A stretch of 64,000 nt of DNA from Streptomyces iranensis (GTDB taxonomy: Bacteria; Actinomycetota; Actinomycetes; Streptomycetales; Streptomycetaceae). Where the stretch lies: NCBI RefSeq assembly GCF_017874715.1, contig NZ_JAGGLR010000007.1, forward strand, positions 62,001 to 126,000. The letters are read 5' to 3'. Position numbers and translations under genes: made by a program. The stretch's first letter is position 1; every line of letters begins with the position of its first letter. This document shows, piece by piece, positions 11,101-20,455 of the stretch. Below the pieces are notes generated by a model that made no database searches, was not told the DNA's origin, and saw only the letters and a program-made list of their open reading frames with translations.

Positions 11101-14100
11101 TGCCACTGATGCCGAAGGAGGACACGCCCGCGCGGCGCGGGTGTCCGTCGCGCAGCCACTCCACCGGCTCGGTCAGCAGCCGTACCGCACCGCTGTCCCA
11201 GTTGACGTGGGGGCTGGGCGCGTCGATGTGCAAGGTGGCGGGCAGCAGTCCGTGCCGCATGGCCATCACCATCTTGATGACGCCCGCCACGCCGGCCGCG
11301 GCCTGGGTGTGGCCGATGTTGGACTTCAGCGAGCCCAGCCACAGGGGCCGTTCTTCGGGCCGCTGCTGCCCGTAGGTGGCGAGCAGGGCCTGAGCCTCGA
11401 TCGGGTCCCCCAGGGTGGTTCCGGTGCCATGCGCCTCGACGGCGTCCACCTCGGACGGGGACAGCCGGGCGTCGGCGAGGGCCTGGCGGATCACCCGCTG
11501 CTGGGAGGGGCCGTTGGGCGCGGTCAGGCCGTTGGACGCGCCGTCCTGGTTGACGGCCGAGCCCCGGATCACCGCGCATACCCGGTGGCCGTTCCGCCGG
11601 GCGTCGGACAGCCGTTCCAGGAGCAGCAGGCCGACGCCCTCGCCCCATCCGGTGCCGTCGGCGGCGGCCGCGAAGGGCTTGCACCGGCCGTCGGGGGCCA
11701 GGCCGCGCTGGCGGGAGAAGCCGGTGAACATGCCGGGTGCGGCCATCACCGTCACCCCTCCGGCCAGGGCGAGCGCGCACTCGCCCTGCCGCAGTGCCCG
11801 CACCGCGAGATGGATGGCCACGAGCGACGACGAACACGCCGTGTCGACCGACACCGCGGGCCCTTCCAGGCCGAAGGTGAACGCCACCCGGCCGGACACC
11901 ACGCTCGGGGTGCCGCCGGTCAGCAGATGGCCGTCGAGCCCCTTGGGCGCCTCGTGCAGCCGGGGGCCGTAGTCCTGGGGCATCACTCCGACGAACACCC
12001 CGGTGGGGCTGGACTGGAGGGTGGTGGAGCGGATGCCCGCCCGTTCGAAGGTCTGCCACGCGGTTTCCAGCAGCAGCCGCTGCTGTGGGTCGGTGGCCAG
12101 CGCCTCCCGGGGGCTGATCCCGAAGAACTCCGCGTCGAATTCCGGTGCGTCGTAGAGGAAGCCGCCCTCGTGGGCGTAGCTGGTGCCGGGGCGGTCCTGG
12201 TCGGGGTCGAAGAGTCCGGCCAGGTCCCAGCCGCGGTCCCGGGGGAACTCCCCGATCGCGTCGACGCCCTCGGCCACCAGCCGCCACAGTGCCTCGGGTG
12301 AGTCGACGCCGCCGGGGAAGCGGCAGCCCATGGCCACCACCGCGATCGGCTCGTCGGCGTCGCGCGGTACGGGGGCCGTTGCCGCGGGCGGGGTGGCGGC
12401 AGGGCTGGTGCGGGCCCGCAGATGGTCGGCGACGGCCAGGGGCGTGGGGTGGTCGAAGGTGAGCGTGGCGGTCAGGGGCAGCCCGGTGGCGGCGCCGAGC
12501 CGCTCGCTCAGTTCGGTCGCCGCGAGCGAGTCGAAGCCCAGTTCCTTGAAGGTCAGGCCGGGATCGATGGCGTCCGGCTCGGAGTGTCCGAGGACGAGGG
12601 CCACTTGGGTCCGCACGACCTCCAGCGGGTCCCGGTCCGGCCCCGTGTCGCCGGGCTCGGCCGTCTCTTCTACGGGCGCTGCCTGGTCCGGGGCATCCTC
12701 CGTCCCGGTGGTGTGAGTGCCCCGTGCGGTGGGTCCGGGTGTGGCGCCGGGCCAGTAGCGGGCCCGCTGGAAGGCGTACGTCGGCAGGGGGACGCGCTGC
12801 CGGGGGTCCCCGCCGCAGGCCCGGTCCCAGGCCACCTCGGCGCCGCGGACATACGCCTGGGCCATGGCGGCGGCGAAGGTGCGCGCTTCGGGGCGGTCGC
12901 GGCGCAGCGCCGCCACGGCGGCCGGGCGTGGCCGCCCGGGGGCGGGGCCGGGCCGTGCGGCGAGGCATTCGCGGGTCATTGCGGTGAGCGGGGCGTCCGG
13001 CCCGAGTTCGAGGAAGGTGGTGACACCGGCGTCGAGGAGGATGTGCACACCGTCCATGAAGCGCACCGCGTGGCGGGCGTGCCGGGCCCAGTAGTCCGGT
13101 GCGGCGAGCTCCGAGGCGGTGGCGAGCCGTCCCGTCACGTTGGAGACGAGGGGGATGGCCGGTGCGGAGAAGGTCAGTCCGGAGGCGACGGCGCGCAGTT
13201 CGTCGAGCATGGAGTCCATGTGCGGCGAGTGGAAGGCGTGGCTGACCTTCAGCGGCCGGGCCTTGCGGCCACGCTCGCGCCACGCGGCGACGGACGCGTG
13301 GACGGCGTCGTGGTCACCCGAAATCACCACGGAGGACGGGCCGTTGACGGCGGCGAGGTCCAGCCGGTCCTCCCATCCGGCGAGCAGTCCGGCGGCCTCG
13401 TCCGGGTCGGCCTGGAGGGCGGCCATGGCACCCGTCGCCGTGATCGACTGCATCAACCGGCCGCGGGCGGCCACCAGGGTGCAGGCGTCGGACAGGGTGA
13501 GCACACCGGCCACATGGGCCGCGGCGATCTCGCCGACCGAGTGGCCCATCAGATGGCCGGGGGTGAGACCCCAGGACTCGGCCAGCCGGTAGAGGGCCAC
13601 CTCGATGGCGAACAGCGCGGGCTGGGTGTACGAGGTGCGGTCGAGCAACGCCGCTCGCGGGGACGGGAGTTGGGTGAACATGACCTCGCGCAACGGCTCT
13701 GCCAACTGCCCGTCCAGACAGTCGCACACCTCGTCCAGCGCCGCCGCGAAGACCGGATGGGCGCCGTACAGTTCACGGCCCATGGCCGCCCGCTGGCTGC
13801 CCTGGCCGCTGAAGAGGACGGCGAGACCGCCGTCCGTGGCGCTGCCTCGCACCACTCCGGCGGCCTCCGTGCCGTTGGCCAGCGCGTCCAGCCCGCTCAG
13901 CAGCTCGTCGGCGCCCTCGCCGAGGATCACGGCGCGGTGGCCGAAGGCCGTCCGAGTAGTCGCCAGGGAGTGTCCGATGTCGGCCGGGGAGCGGCCGTCG
14001 TGGTCGGTCATATGGTCCCGCAGCCGCCCGGCCTGGGCACGCAGCGCCGCGGGGGCCTTCGCGGAGATCGGCCAGGCCACGATCGGGGGCGTGGGGGCGT

Positions 14101-15565
14101 CGGCGGTTACGGACGTGGATACGGGCGCGGGTACAGGAACGGGCGCGGGTACGGGTACGGGAACGGGCGCCGACGCGGGTGCTTCGCCCAGGACGAGGTG
14201 GCAGTTGGTGCCGCCCATGCCGAAGGAGCTGACCCCGGCGAGCAGCGGGCGGTCCGGACGGGGCCACTCGCTGAGCCGGTCCTGGACCCGCAGTCCGAGT
14301 TCGGCCAGCGGGATCCGCGGGTTCGGGGTGGTGAAGTGGAGGCTGGGCGGCAGCAGTCGGTGGGTGATGCCGAGGGCGGTCTTGAGCAGTCCGACGATGC
14401 CCGCGGCGCCCTCGAGGTGGCCCACGTTGGTCTTGGCGGAGCCGACGAGCAGTGGTGTGCCGTCCGTCCGTACGGTCCCGAGCGCGGCGCCGAGCGCCGC
14501 CGCCTCGACGGGGTCGCCGACGGGGGTTCCGGTGCCGTGCAGCTCGACGTACTGAACCTCGCCGGGTGAGACTCCGGCCCGCCGGTGGGCGGTGCGCACC
14601 ACGTCCTCCTGGGCCGCCGGGCTGGGGGCCGTCAGCCCGTCCGTGGCGCCGTCGTTGTTGATGGCGCTCGCGTGGATGACGCAGTACACCGGGTCGCCGT
14701 CGCGTACCGCCGCGGCGAGTGGCTTGAGGAGGACCGCCGCGCCGCCCTCGCCACGGACGAAGCCGTTGGCGCGGGCGTCGAAGGTGTGGCAGCACCCGTC
14801 CGGGGAGAGCCCGCCGAACTGGGCGGCGGCGGCCGCCATGCTGTCCTCGGTGAGGATGAGGTTGACGCCCCCGGCCAGGGCCAGGGCGCACTCCTGGCGG
14901 CGCAGACTCTCGCAGGCGGTGTGCACGGCCACCAGCGAGGAGGACTGTGCGGTGTCCACGGTGAGGCTGGGGCCGCGCAGACCGTAGCCGTAGGAGATCC
15001 GGTTGGCGATGATGCTGCGGTGGACACCGGTCATGGCGTGCCGGGTGGCCGCGGTGGCGTCCCGGCGCAGGAGGGCGGCGTACTCGTCCCAGATGGCGCC
15101 GACGAACACACCGGTCGGGCTGTCCTTCAGCGTTCCGGGCCGGATTCCCGCGTCCTCGAACGCCTCCCAGGCGAGTTCGAGCATCAGCCGCTGCTGGGGG
15201 TCCATGGCTGTGGCCTCGCGGGGCGAGATGCCGAAGAAGGAGGCGTCGAAGGTGTCGACGCGGTCCAGGAAGCCGCCGTACCAGGTCGGCGCCGGCCGGT
15301 CGGGGCCGTCGCTGACGGGACCGTCGGTGGCGGCGCCCTCGGTGGCGGCGCCCTCGGTGGCGGCGCCCTCGGTGGCGGCGCCATCCGTAGCGGAGGCGCC
15401 GGTCCGGCGGCGGTCGTCCGGCATGGCGGTGATGGCGTTCCCGCCCTGCCGGAGCAGCCGCCAGAAGGCCGACGGGCTGGGTGCGTGCGGCAGGCGGCAG
15501 GCCATTCCCACCACGGCGATGGGCTCCGCGTGCTGAGGTGTGCGGGTGGGCTCGTCGCTATCCAT
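8162..15565 (-). CDS. Type I PKS: loading module KSQ-AT-ACP plus module 1 KS-AT-DH-ACP (no KR)
   Basis: This 2467-residue protein starts the assembly line. Loading part: KS-like domain 13-460 with Gln207 replacing Cys (DTAQSSS), the KSQ decarboxylase type; AT 580-870 (Ser676 in GHSVGE, HAFH at 776-779, malonyl type); ACP 978-1050 (Ser1013). Decarboxylation of malonyl-ACP would give an acetyl starter. Module 1: KS 1071-1498 (Cys1244, HGTGT, KSNIGH); AT 1607-1910 (Ser1700, YASH 1803-1806, methylmalonyl type); DH 1980-2285 (His2016, Asp2186); ACP 2335-2412 (Ser2375, LGFESL). Only about 50 residues separate DH and ACP, so KR and ER are absent although the DH motifs are intact. The C-terminus keeps only the last docking helix ([14 protein letters not shown]). 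ATG at 15565 follows a weak GGGGTG. Short tandem repeats occur in the linkers. Confidence 0.96.
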   Translation of the reverse strand: MDSDEPTRTPQHAEPIAVVGMACRLPHAPSPSAFWRLLRQGGNAITAMPDDRRRTGASATDGAATEGAATEGAATEGAATDGPVSDGPDRPAPTWYGGFLDRVDTFDASFFGISPREATAMDPQQRLMLELAWEAFEDAGIRPGTLKDSPTGVFVGAIWDEYAALLRRDATAATRHAMTGVHRSIIANRISYGYGLRGPSLTVDTAQSSSLVAVHTACESLRRQECALALAGGVNLILTEDSMAAAAAQFGGLSPDGCCHTFDARANGFVRGEGGAAVLLKPLAAAVRDGDPVYCVIHASAINNDGATDGLTAPSPAAQEDVVRTAHRRAGVSPGEVQYVELHGTGTPVGDPVEAAALGAALGTVRTDGTPLLVGSAKTNVGHLEGAAGIVGLLKTALGITHRLLPPSLHFTTPNPRIPLAELGLRVQDRLSEWPRPDRPLLAGVSSFGMGGTNCHLVLGEAPASAPVPVPVPAPVPVPAPVSTSVTADAPTPPIVAWPISAKAPAALRAQAGRLRDHMTDHDGRSPADIGHSLATTRTAFGHRAVILGEGADELLSGLDALANGTEAAGVVRGSATDGGLAVLFSGQGSQRAAMGRELYGAHPVFAAALDEVCDCLDGQLAEPLREVMFTQLPSPRAALLDRTSYTQPALFAIEVALYRLAESWGLTPGHLMGHSVGEIAAAHVAGVLTLSDACTLVAARGRLMQSITATGAMAALQADPDEAAGLLAGWEDRLDLAAVNGPSSVVISGDHDAVHASVAAWRERGRKARPLKVSHAFHSPHMDSMLDELRAVASGLTFSAPAIPLVSNVTGRLATASELAAPDYWARHARHAVRFMDGVHILLDAGVTTFLELGPDAPLTAMTRECLAARPGPAPGRPRPAAVAALRRDRPEARTFAAAMAQAYVRGAEVAWDRACGGDPRQRVPLPTYAFQRARYWPGATPGPTARGTHTTGTEDAPDQAAPVEETAEPGDTGPDRDPLEVVRTQVALVLGHSEPDAIDPGLTFKELGFDSLAATELSERLGAATGLPLTATLTFDHPTPLAVADHLRARTSPAATPPAATAPVPRDADEPIAVVAMGCRFPGGVDSPEALWRLVAEGVDAIGEFPRDRGWDLAGLFDPDQDRPGTSYAHEGGFLYDAPEFDAEFFGISPREALATDPQQRLLLETAWQTFERAGIRSTTLQSSPTGVFVGVMPQDYGPRLHEAPKGLDGHLLTGGTPSVVSGRVAFTFGLEGPAVSVDTACSSSLVAIHLAVRALRQGECALALAGGVTVMAAPGMFTGFSRQRGLAPDGRCKPFAAAADGTGWGEGVGLLLLERLSDARRNGHRVCAVIRGSAVNQDGASNGLTAPNGPSQQRVIRQALADARLSPSEVDAVEAHGTGTTLGDPIEAQALLATYGQQRPEERPLWLGSLKSNIGHTQAAAGVAGVIKMVMAMRHGLLPATLHIDAPSPHVNWDSGAVRLLTEPVEWLRDGHPRRAGVSSFGISGTNAHLIVEQAPEPESVPSGPRTDEDDRPVPWVLSARSAEALRGQARELAAHTAADDTLSPRDVGWSLITTRTAFDHRAVVVVGDGDELTAALEALAADETHPGVVGPGAIRSGAAVDTGPVLVFPGQGSQWAGMGAGLLDASPVFAARVAECERALAPHVDWSLTDVLRGAEDAAELSRVDVVQPVLWAAMVSLAAVWAEYGVCPAAVVGHSQGEIAAAVVAGALSLEDGAKVVALRSRALRRLAGGGAMASLALGNERAEELLTGLGDRAAAVVVAVVNGPGSTVVSGPPEQVATVVAACQDEGERARMIEVDYASHSPQVDEIADELTRLLGGVDTVGTPGASGVVFYSTVTGGRTDVSTLDADYWVRNLRERVRFADAVEALLAAGHRVFIESSTHPVLTMAMRESFEHAEIGATAVPTLRRDHGDRAQLTKSVAQAFIAGAEVDWSAAFPAGPTPRTVDLPTYAFQRRRYWLDAPAGSGGNPAALGLVAADHPLLGAAVRLADGSGHVLTGRISPQTHGWLAGHVVAGVALVPGAALVEWALRAADEAGCGAVEELALRLPLVVPATGGRCVQVVVGPPADDGRRDIAIYSLPDDGLRTGGDTDWMCHAVGVLGPAVPESRSGELPGTWPPPGARPVDTDGFYERIATSGYAYGAAFRGLRAVWRDGADLLADVELPKAAGEPDGFGIHPALLDAVLHPTLLMDAMDAMDAMDRTARTQGEEDQGRMWLPFTISGVSLWAAEPTAVRVRLTPRPRTAEAEGEAEAERELRVVVADAVGAPVLTIDALVLRHADADQLRSLNTGRVAMASESAGGGSVRRRAAAAAAAGASSVDWAARLARLSAVERYRTLLGLVRDHAATVLGHTDAEAVHADASFKELGFESLTAVELRDRLAAATGLRLPAALIFRHPTPEGIAHHLVRRLTSDGTDTAPTAIVPPSTQLPRQPTDEMSAAQRLESASADQVLEFIDNELGVS
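8951..8986 (-). repeat. Four 9-bp tandem units coding Asp-Ala-Met in a PKS DH domain
   Basis: The unit GTCCATCGC (plus strand) occurs three times perfectly and once with changes, encoding [10 protein letters not shown] at about residues 2196-2205 of the KSQ-containing PKS, just after the DH Asp-bearing helix. The length is a multiple of three so the frame is kept. This looks like replication slippage in a surface loop. Confidence 0.85.
15326..15385 (-). repeat. Four 15-bp tandem units coding a GAATE-type pentapeptide repeat in the KSQ domain
   Basis: The 15-bp unit GGTGGCGGCGCCCTC (plus strand) is repeated four times, the last with one change, giving ATEGA repeats at about residues 61-80 of the loading KSQ domain, an insertion between the first KS motif (VGMACRLP) and [10 protein letters not shown]. 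The insertion is in frame and probably a flexible surface loop. Confidence 0.85.
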
Positions 15566-15817
15566 CGCACCCCATACGGCGCTCGGAGAACAGCTGCGTG
15601 TTCGTGGTCATGGGCGGCACTCCCGCTCCGGATTGATGATCGGTGCGAGCACGTGGCCCATCGTGGGGCGCGGTTCTAAAGCAAGACCAAATAGGCCACG
15701 GCCGGTGACTTTAGAGACGCGTTACCGGAACCCCGGACGATCGCTTGAGCGGGTGAGCCTCTACGTGCCCTGGGCCGACCCGATCTTTCGAGCTTTCGAG
15801 CACACAGGAGGAGTGCC
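15566..15817. promoter_or_regulatory. Divergent intergenic region between PKS loading gene and methyltransferase
   Basis: 252 bases separate two divergent starts, so promoters for the leftward PKS operon and the rightward methyltransferase should lie here. Visible elements are a lower-GC stretch around 15675-15720 and a direct repeat CTTTCGAGCTTTCGAG at about 15785-15800, just before the GGAGGAG ribosome site of the methyltransferase. The TCGAG core resembles SARP heptamers, but the 8-base period is not the usual 11. No convincing -35/-10 pair was identified. Confidence 0.5.
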
Positions 15818-16630
15818 ATGACCTCTCCCTCGGCCGTGCCGCCAGGCGGCACGGTGTCGGACTACTACAGCTCGCTGGGCCCGCTTCTGCAGATGGCGTG
15901 GGACGACAACTTCCACTTCGGCTACTGGGACGGCCCGTCCGATATCCGTTCGGTCCAGGAGGCCACCGATCGCTTCACGGATCTGCTGATCGAACGGCTG
16001 CGGGTGGGGCCGGGAGACCGGGTGCTGGATGTCGGCTGTGGCATCGGGAAACCGGCGATGCGACTGGCGTCCGCCACCGGCGCCAATGTCCTGGGCGTCA
16101 CGATCAGCGAGCTCCAGGTCAAACAGGCGACCGAGTCCGCCCGGCTGGCCGAGCTGTCCGACCGGGTGGCATTCCAATACGCCGACGCCATGGCGATGCC
16201 TTTCGACGACGCGGCTTTCGACGCCGTACTCGCATTCGAATCGATCAATCACATGGACCGTCCGACGGCGCTGCGGGAGATGGCCCGTGTGCTGCGGCCG
16301 GGAGGCCGGGTGGTGCTCACGGATGTCACCCCGCCGAGCGACGGCAGTTATCAACCGGACGACGATCCCGCCGTGGTCACCTCGCTGACCCGGCTGGAGG
16401 ACTGGCCCGGTCTGGTCGGTGACGCCGGGCTGGTGCTCGATGAGCTGACCGATGTCACCGAGAACACCAAGGACACCGCCAACCGCATGATCGACGGCAT
16501 CCTGCGCTGTCGCCGGGAGTTCGAGGCGCGCCACGGGGTCAGCGTGCAGGAGGTGCTGGACGCCGCCAAGTCGGCGCTGCCCACCGTGCCCAGCGCCGGC
16601 TGCGCCATCGTGGTGGCCCATAAGCCCTGA
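15818..16630 (+). CDS. SAM-dependent methyltransferase, RebM-like, probable polyketide tailoring enzyme
   Basis: A 270-residue class I methyltransferase. The N-terminal YYSSLGPLLQMAWDDNFHFG segment and the SAM-binding motif VLDVGCGIGKPA (about residues 69-80), followed by YADAMAMPFDDAAFDAV and LREMARVLRPGG, match the RebM/TylE-like family of small-molecule O-methyltransferases. These act on hydroxyls of sugars or polyketides in the cytosol. ATG at 15818 is preceded by GGAGGAG with good spacing. It is divergent from the PKS loading gene and followed by the SARP regulator, so it most likely methylates the product of the left PKS. The acceptor is not predictable from the sequence; C-methylation cannot be excluded. 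Confidence 0.88.
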   Translation: MTSPSAVPPGGTVSDYYSSLGPLLQMAWDDNFHFGYWDGPSDIRSVQEATDRFTDLLIERLRVGPGDRVLDVGCGIGKPAMRLASATGANVLGVTISELQVKQATESARLAELSDRVAFQYADAMAMPFDDAAFDAVLAFESINHMDRPTALREMARVLRPGGRVVLTDVTPPSDGSYQPDDDPAVVTSLTRLEDWPGLVGDAGLVLDELTDVTENTKDTANRMIDGILRCRREFEARHGVSVQEVLDAAKSALPTVPSAGCAIVVAHKP

Positions 16631-17357
16631 ATCGACGGCAAACCTGTCGGTTATTCGAGAACCCTTCATGGGTCCCGCGCAGACGGAATTCTCCGCTCCT
16701 CATCAAAGTGACGCCAAGGGGCCCATGATCTCGCAAGATACGCTTGTCCCGGCCGATGTGATCCGCGTATTCTCCTTCGCGGACTGCAACACCTCAAGTG
16801 CGGGATATCCGGACTCCGATCTTCCGGACCGTATTGCGAATACCCGCTCCGCACCGTCGGGGACGCCGCCTCGAGGGCGCGTATATCCGGATTCTAGGTG
16901 AGGTGGGTAGTCATAGGACTCGCTTACGATGTGGGGCACCTGCCGAAGGCGTCGATCTCGTCCATCCCCTGATTCCTCGGCAGGTCCGCAACAAAAGAGG
17001 GGTGAGTAATGGCAGTCGCGAACGGCGTGCGTCAGTGGATCCGGCGGCACCGCCCGTCCCCGACCAGTACGGCGCGGTCGGACCACTTTCCACACGCAAG
17101 CGGCTCGGCAAGCGCCCACTTCCCATCCCCTTCGGGGCCACCGGACTCCGGGGACGTGACAATTCCAGCGCGCCACCCGGACGGCATGGGTCGACGATCC
17201 GCATGGACCGCCAGAGCCCGCCCCGCACACGCGTTCGCCTCCGGAAGCAGACCGCCCTCGAAATCGAGAGAACACACAGACAACCCCGCGGGCAATTCCG
17301 GCAAAGACGCCGACTGTCCCATGACCGCACTCGTCGGCGACTCGGATGGGGCACATC
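16631..17357. other. Long, lower-GC intergenic region upstream of the SARP gene
   Basis: About 727 bases without a convincing gene. GC is lower than the surroundings near 16640-16900. TATCCGGA occurs at about 16804 and again at about 16890 with related flanks, a possible paired regulator site. An open frame from ATG 17009 to 17368 (119 residues, after GAGGGGTGAGTA, starting MAVANGVRQWIRRHRP) overlaps the SARP start; it is Pro/Ser/His-rich with poor third-position GC bias, so I do not call it a gene. The rest is probably the leader and promoter of the SARP gene. Confidence 0.5.
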
Positions 17358-18128
17358 GTGCGATATGAGATCATGGGACCTCTCCGCGTAGTGGAAGAGG
17401 AGAGGAAATTAACTGTCAGGGCGCGGAAGATCGAGGTCCTGTTGACCGTCCTCCTCGTCCGCGCCGACCAAGTGGTCCCGATCGACCAGCTCATCACGGA
17501 GATCTGGGGAGAGGACCCGCCGCGCCGGGCGGTCGCCGGGCTTCATGTGTATGTCTCCCAGATCCGTAAGTTCCTGCGCCGACCCGACCAGAACGAGAGT
17601 CCCGTTATCACCCGCCCGCCGGGATATGTCCTGCGGCTGGGCCACGACCGCCTCGACTTCCACTGCTTCGAGCGGCTGGTGTGCGAGGGGCGGGACCATC
17701 TGCGGGAGCGGCGTTACCAGCAGGCCACGGCGACTTTCGAAAACGCGCTCGATCTCTGGCGCGATCCATTGCTGGACGACGTATGCCATGGGCCGATCCT
17801 CGAAGGCTTTCAGACCTGGCTGAAGGAAGCCCGGCTGGAATGCGTCGAGATGCTGACGGATTCCCGGCTCATGCTCGGCCGTCATCGAGAGCTGGTGAGC
17901 GATCTGTATCAGCTGACCACCGAACATCCCTTGCGGGAGGCACTGCACCGTCAGTTGATGCTGGCGCTCTACCGATGTGGCCGCCGGGCGGACGCCTTGC
18001 ATGTGTATCAATCGGCGCGCAAGACGCTCAATGAGGAGCTCGGGCTCGAGCCGTGCCGGGCCCTGCAGGACATGCAGCAGGCCATCCTCACCTCGGATGA
18101 CCGACTGGAACTGCATGTTCCCGCTTGA
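17358..18128 (+). CDS. SARP-family transcriptional activator with a TTA codon
   Basis: About 256 residues, the size of a minimal SARP (OmpR-like winged-helix DNA-binding domain about 1-95, bacterial transcriptional activation domain about 100-245). Recognisable segments are YEIMGPLRV at the start, VVPIDQLITEIWGEDPPRRA, LHVYVSQIRKFL, and the BTAD helices ending in LYRCGRRADALHVYQSARKTLNEELGLEP. GTG at 17358 is preferred because VRYEIMGPLRV is the typical SARP start and ATGGGG lies just upstream; ATG at 17346 would add four residues. Codon 18 (17409-17411) is TTA, the rare leucine codon read by the bldA tRNA, so translation is likely developmentally gated. It lies beside the left PKS and probably activates it. 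Confidence 0.93.
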   Translation: MRYEIMGPLRVVEEERKLTVRARKIEVLLTVLLVRADQVVPIDQLITEIWGEDPPRRAVAGLHVYVSQIRKFLRRPDQNESPVITRPPGYVLRLGHDRLDFHCFERLVCEGRDHLRERRYQQATATFENALDLWRDPLLDDVCHGPILEGFQTWLKEARLECVEMLTDSRLMLGRHRELVSDLYQLTTEHPLREALHRQLMLALYRCGRRADALHVYQSARKTLNEELGLEPCRALQDMQQAILTSDDRLELHVPA

Positions 18129-18155
18129 GGAGGACCGCGTAAGGAGGTGGAGACA

Positions 18156-18386
18156 TTGAGCGAACACGTCAGTTATCTGTCCGAGGGCAGTCCGATCGAG
18201 GTCGTCCTCGAAGGCGGACCGGAGGATCTGCCCCGGGCATTCAGGACCGGGCGGTCGACGCTCACCAGCAAGAAGCTCAAAATCCAGCACCGCAACGGAT
18301 ACGAGCACTTCGAACTCGTCAACGATTCCGCCGACATCACCACAGCGATCTTTCGCTGGACCATGCGTACGAAAATCGCCGAGTAG
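18156..18386 (+). CDS. DUF5988-type small protein
   Basis: A 76-residue protein with the family pattern VVLEGGPEDLP near the N-terminus, NGYEHFELV in the middle and FRWTMRTKIAE at the end. The function of this family is unknown; small members are often found beside SARP or polyketide/peptide clusters (recollection of the family, not tested here). TTG at 18156 is preferred over GTG at 18147, because the GTG overlaps the strong AAGGAGG ribosome site (18141-18147) while the TTG sits 8 bases after it. It is 27 bases downstream of the SARP stop, so co-transcribed and perhaps a co-regulator or cluster accessory. No transmembrane segment or signal peptide. Confidence 0.8.
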   Translation: MSEHVSYLSEGSPIEVVLEGGPEDLPRAFRTGRSTLTSKKLKIQHRNGYEHFELVNDSADITTAIFRWTMRTKIAE

Positions 18387-18403
18387 CCTCCATGGCTCCG
18401 GAA

Positions 18404-18447
18404 CCCCGGGATCGCCGACCGGCCACGGCCGGCCGGTGGTCCCGGGG
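18404..18447 (+). terminator. GC-rich hairpin after the SARP/DUF5988 operon
   Basis: CCCCGGGA (18404-18411) pairs with TCCCGGGG (18440-18447), and an inner ACCGGCC/GGCCGGT pair extends the stem. It starts 17 bases after the DUF5988 stop and ends 25 bases before the peptidase start, so it could terminate the SARP operon or attenuate the peptidase. There is no U-tract, as usual in Streptomyces. Confidence 0.6.
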
Positions 18448-18472
18448 CGGGGGCCGTGGCCAGGAGGTCCGT

Positions 18473-20380
18473 ATGCGCACTTCACGATGGCGCGGGGTCG
18501 CGATCGCCGCGCTCACGATGTCGACAGCCCTTGCCGCGCTGCCCGCCGGGCCCGCGTCGGCCAGGACATCCGCCGCCCCCGCCACCAAGGTGGTGGACGG
18601 CCGCACTCAGCCGGTGTTCTCCTACGCGGACGCCGTACGTGAGCATCTGATGGTCCAAACGCCGGTCGACAGTGACGGCGATGGCCACAAGGACCGGGTC
18701 GCGGTGGACATCATCCGGCCCAAGGAGACCCAGCAGGGTCTGAAGGTGCCGGTCATCATGTCGTCCAGCCCCTACAACGACACCGTGGGCCGTGGCTTCG
18801 AGTCGGAGCGCAAGGCCTACGACGCCCAGGGCAACCCGGCCAAGTTCCCTCTCTTCTATGACAATTACTTCGTACCGCGCGGCTACGCCGTGGTCGATGT
18901 CGATGTGACCGGTACCGGCAGATCCGACGGCTGTCTGACGGTCGGCGGCGCCGCCGATGTGGCGGCCGCCAAGGCCACCATCGACTGGCTCGGCGGCCGC
19001 GCCACCGCGTACGCGGCCGACGGCGGCGAGGTGAAGGCCTCCTGGTCCACCGGAAAAGTGGGCATGATCGGCCACTCGTACGAGGGCATGCTGGCCAACG
19101 CGGTGGCGGGCACCGGGGTGGAGGGGCTGGAGACCATCGTCCCGATCTCCGGAGTCAGTTCCTGGTACGAGTTCGCCCGCACCAACGGCGCCAAGCACTG
19201 GAACGGTTTCGCCTCGTATCTGACCATCGCGCTGGACACCGACCCGCCCCAGAAGTGCCAGGCGGTGCGCGAGCGGTTGCAGGCCGGTGAGGACGACGCC
19301 ACCGGCGACTACAACGCCCACTGGCGTGAGCGCGATTACATCGCACGGCCCGCGCCCGAGGTGAACAAGGTGCGCGCGAGCGTCCTCGCCGCGCATGACA
19401 TCAACGACTACAACATCCGTATCGACCAGCTCGCGAACTGGTGGGGTGCGCTGGCCGAGCGCGGGGTGCCACGCAAGCTGTGGCTGGGCCGCTACGGCCA
19501 CACCGATCCGTTCGACTGGCCCGGTCGGCGCGCGCAGTGGGTCGACACCGTGCACCGGTGGTTCGACCACTGGCTGTACGGCATCCGGAACGGAATCATG
19601 GACGAGCCCCGCGTCGATCTGCAGACCGGCCCGGACACCTGGACCACCCAGGCCGACTGGCCCGCGGGCACCTCCTCGGTCCCCCTGCATCCAGGGCCCG
19701 ACGGCTCGCTGGCCCTGAGCCCCGCGAGCGGTACCGGATCCTTCACCGACACCAAGCTGAGCGAGGCGGATCTCACCGCCGACTCGGCGGCGGACCGCCC
19801 TGACCGGCTGGCCTTCCTCACCCCGCCGCTGCGCACCGGGGTACGGCTCTCCGGCACACCCACCGCCGATCTGCGGGTCACGCTCGACAAACCGACGTCG
19901 AACCTCACCGCGCTGCTCGTGGACTACGGCGAGGACGAACGGATCGACTGGAACCGCAACGAACCCCAGAACCGGATCCACGACGGTCTGCGGGGGCTGG
20001 ACGAGGAGTCCTGCCACGGGGAGAGCACCGCCCAGGACGACGCCTGCTACCAGCGGACCGCCAATGTGACGGCGCGCAAATCCTCCGAGGTGATCGCCCG
20101 GGGCTGGATGGACGCCCAGAACCGCCACTCGCTCACCACCCCCGAGCCACTCACCCCCGGCCGGTCCTACCGGATCACCTGGAAGACCCTGCCGGGCGAC
20201 TACGAGATCAAGCCGGGCCATCGGCTGGGGCTGGTCCTCGGCGGCACCGACGCCGACTTCCTCTACTTCGAGGACGCGACCGGCGCGAAGGTGACGGTGG
20301 ACCTGGGTGGCAGCCGGGTCACCGTACCGGTGACCTCCGCCGATAGGATCCGCAACTCCCTTCGCCGAAGGGCGCGTTGA
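18473..20380 (+). CDS. Secreted Xaa-Pro dipeptidyl-peptidase (CocE/NonD family)
   Basis: A 635-residue alpha/beta hydrolase exported by a Sec-type signal peptide (MRTSRWRG, hydrophobic core AIAALTMSTALAAL, cleavage near ASA-RT about residue 31). The nucleophile elbow GHSYEG places Ser202, and GRYGHTDPFDW holds a candidate catalytic His. After about residue 400 the sequence fits the C-terminal jelly-roll domain of PepX/CocE enzymes. The family removes X-Pro dipeptides from peptides or hydrolyses related esters; peptidase activity is inferred from resemblance to Streptomyces PepX proteins. ATG at 18473 follows AGGAGG (18462-18467); an upstream in-frame ATG at 18392 has no ribosome site and would disrupt the signal peptide. 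It probably lies outside the PKS cluster. Confidence 0.9.
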   Translation: MRTSRWRGVAIAALTMSTALAALPAGPASARTSAAPATKVVDGRTQPVFSYADAVREHLMVQTPVDSDGDGHKDRVAVDIIRPKETQQGLKVPVIMSSSPYNDTVGRGFESERKAYDAQGNPAKFPLFYDNYFVPRGYAVVDVDVTGTGRSDGCLTVGGAADVAAAKATIDWLGGRATAYAADGGEVKASWSTGKVGMIGHSYEGMLANAVAGTGVEGLETIVPISGVSSWYEFARTNGAKHWNGFASYLTIALDTDPPQKCQAVRERLQAGEDDATGDYNAHWRERDYIARPAPEVNKVRASVLAAHDINDYNIRIDQLANWWGALAERGVPRKLWLGRYGHTDPFDWPGRRAQWVDTVHRWFDHWLYGIRNGIMDEPRVDLQTGPDTWTTQADWPAGTSSVPLHPGPDGSLALSPASGTGSFTDTKLSEADLTADSAADRPDRLAFLTPPLRTGVRLSGTPTADLRVTLDKPTSNLTALLVDYGEDERIDWNRNEPQNRIHDGLRGLDEESCHGESTAQDDACYQRTANVTARKSSEVIARGWMDAQNRHSLTTPEPLTPGRSYRITWKTLPGDYEIKPGHRLGLVLGGTDADFLYFEDATGAKVTVDLGGSRVTVPVTSADRIRNSLRRRAR

Positions 20381-20388
20381 CGAGGCTC

Positions 20389-20417
20389 CGGGCCGCCGCC
20401 ACCGGCGGTCCGGGCCC
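20389..20417. terminator. Probable bidirectional terminator between convergent genes
   Basis: CCGCC-ACC-GGCGG (20396-20408) forms a perfect 5-bp stem with a 3-base loop, with outer GGGCC/GGCCC able to pair imperfectly. It lies between the stops of the peptidase (20380) and the leftward methyltransferase (20456), where a shared terminator would be expected. Confidence 0.45.
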
Positions 20418-20455
20418 AGTCCCGCAGCCAGGCGCTCAGCCCCGCCTCCCCGCGC

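Noticed and set aside
17009..17368. Plus-strand 119-codon frame with a moderate ribosome site before the SARP gene
   Set aside because: Low third-position GC bias, Ser/Pro/His-rich sequence with no fold pattern, and overlap with the SARP start. Noted in the intergenic entry instead.
16703..17497. Minus-strand open frame of 264 codons upstream of the SARP gene
   Set aside because: No ribosome site, odd composition, and it overlaps the SARP N-terminus antisense.
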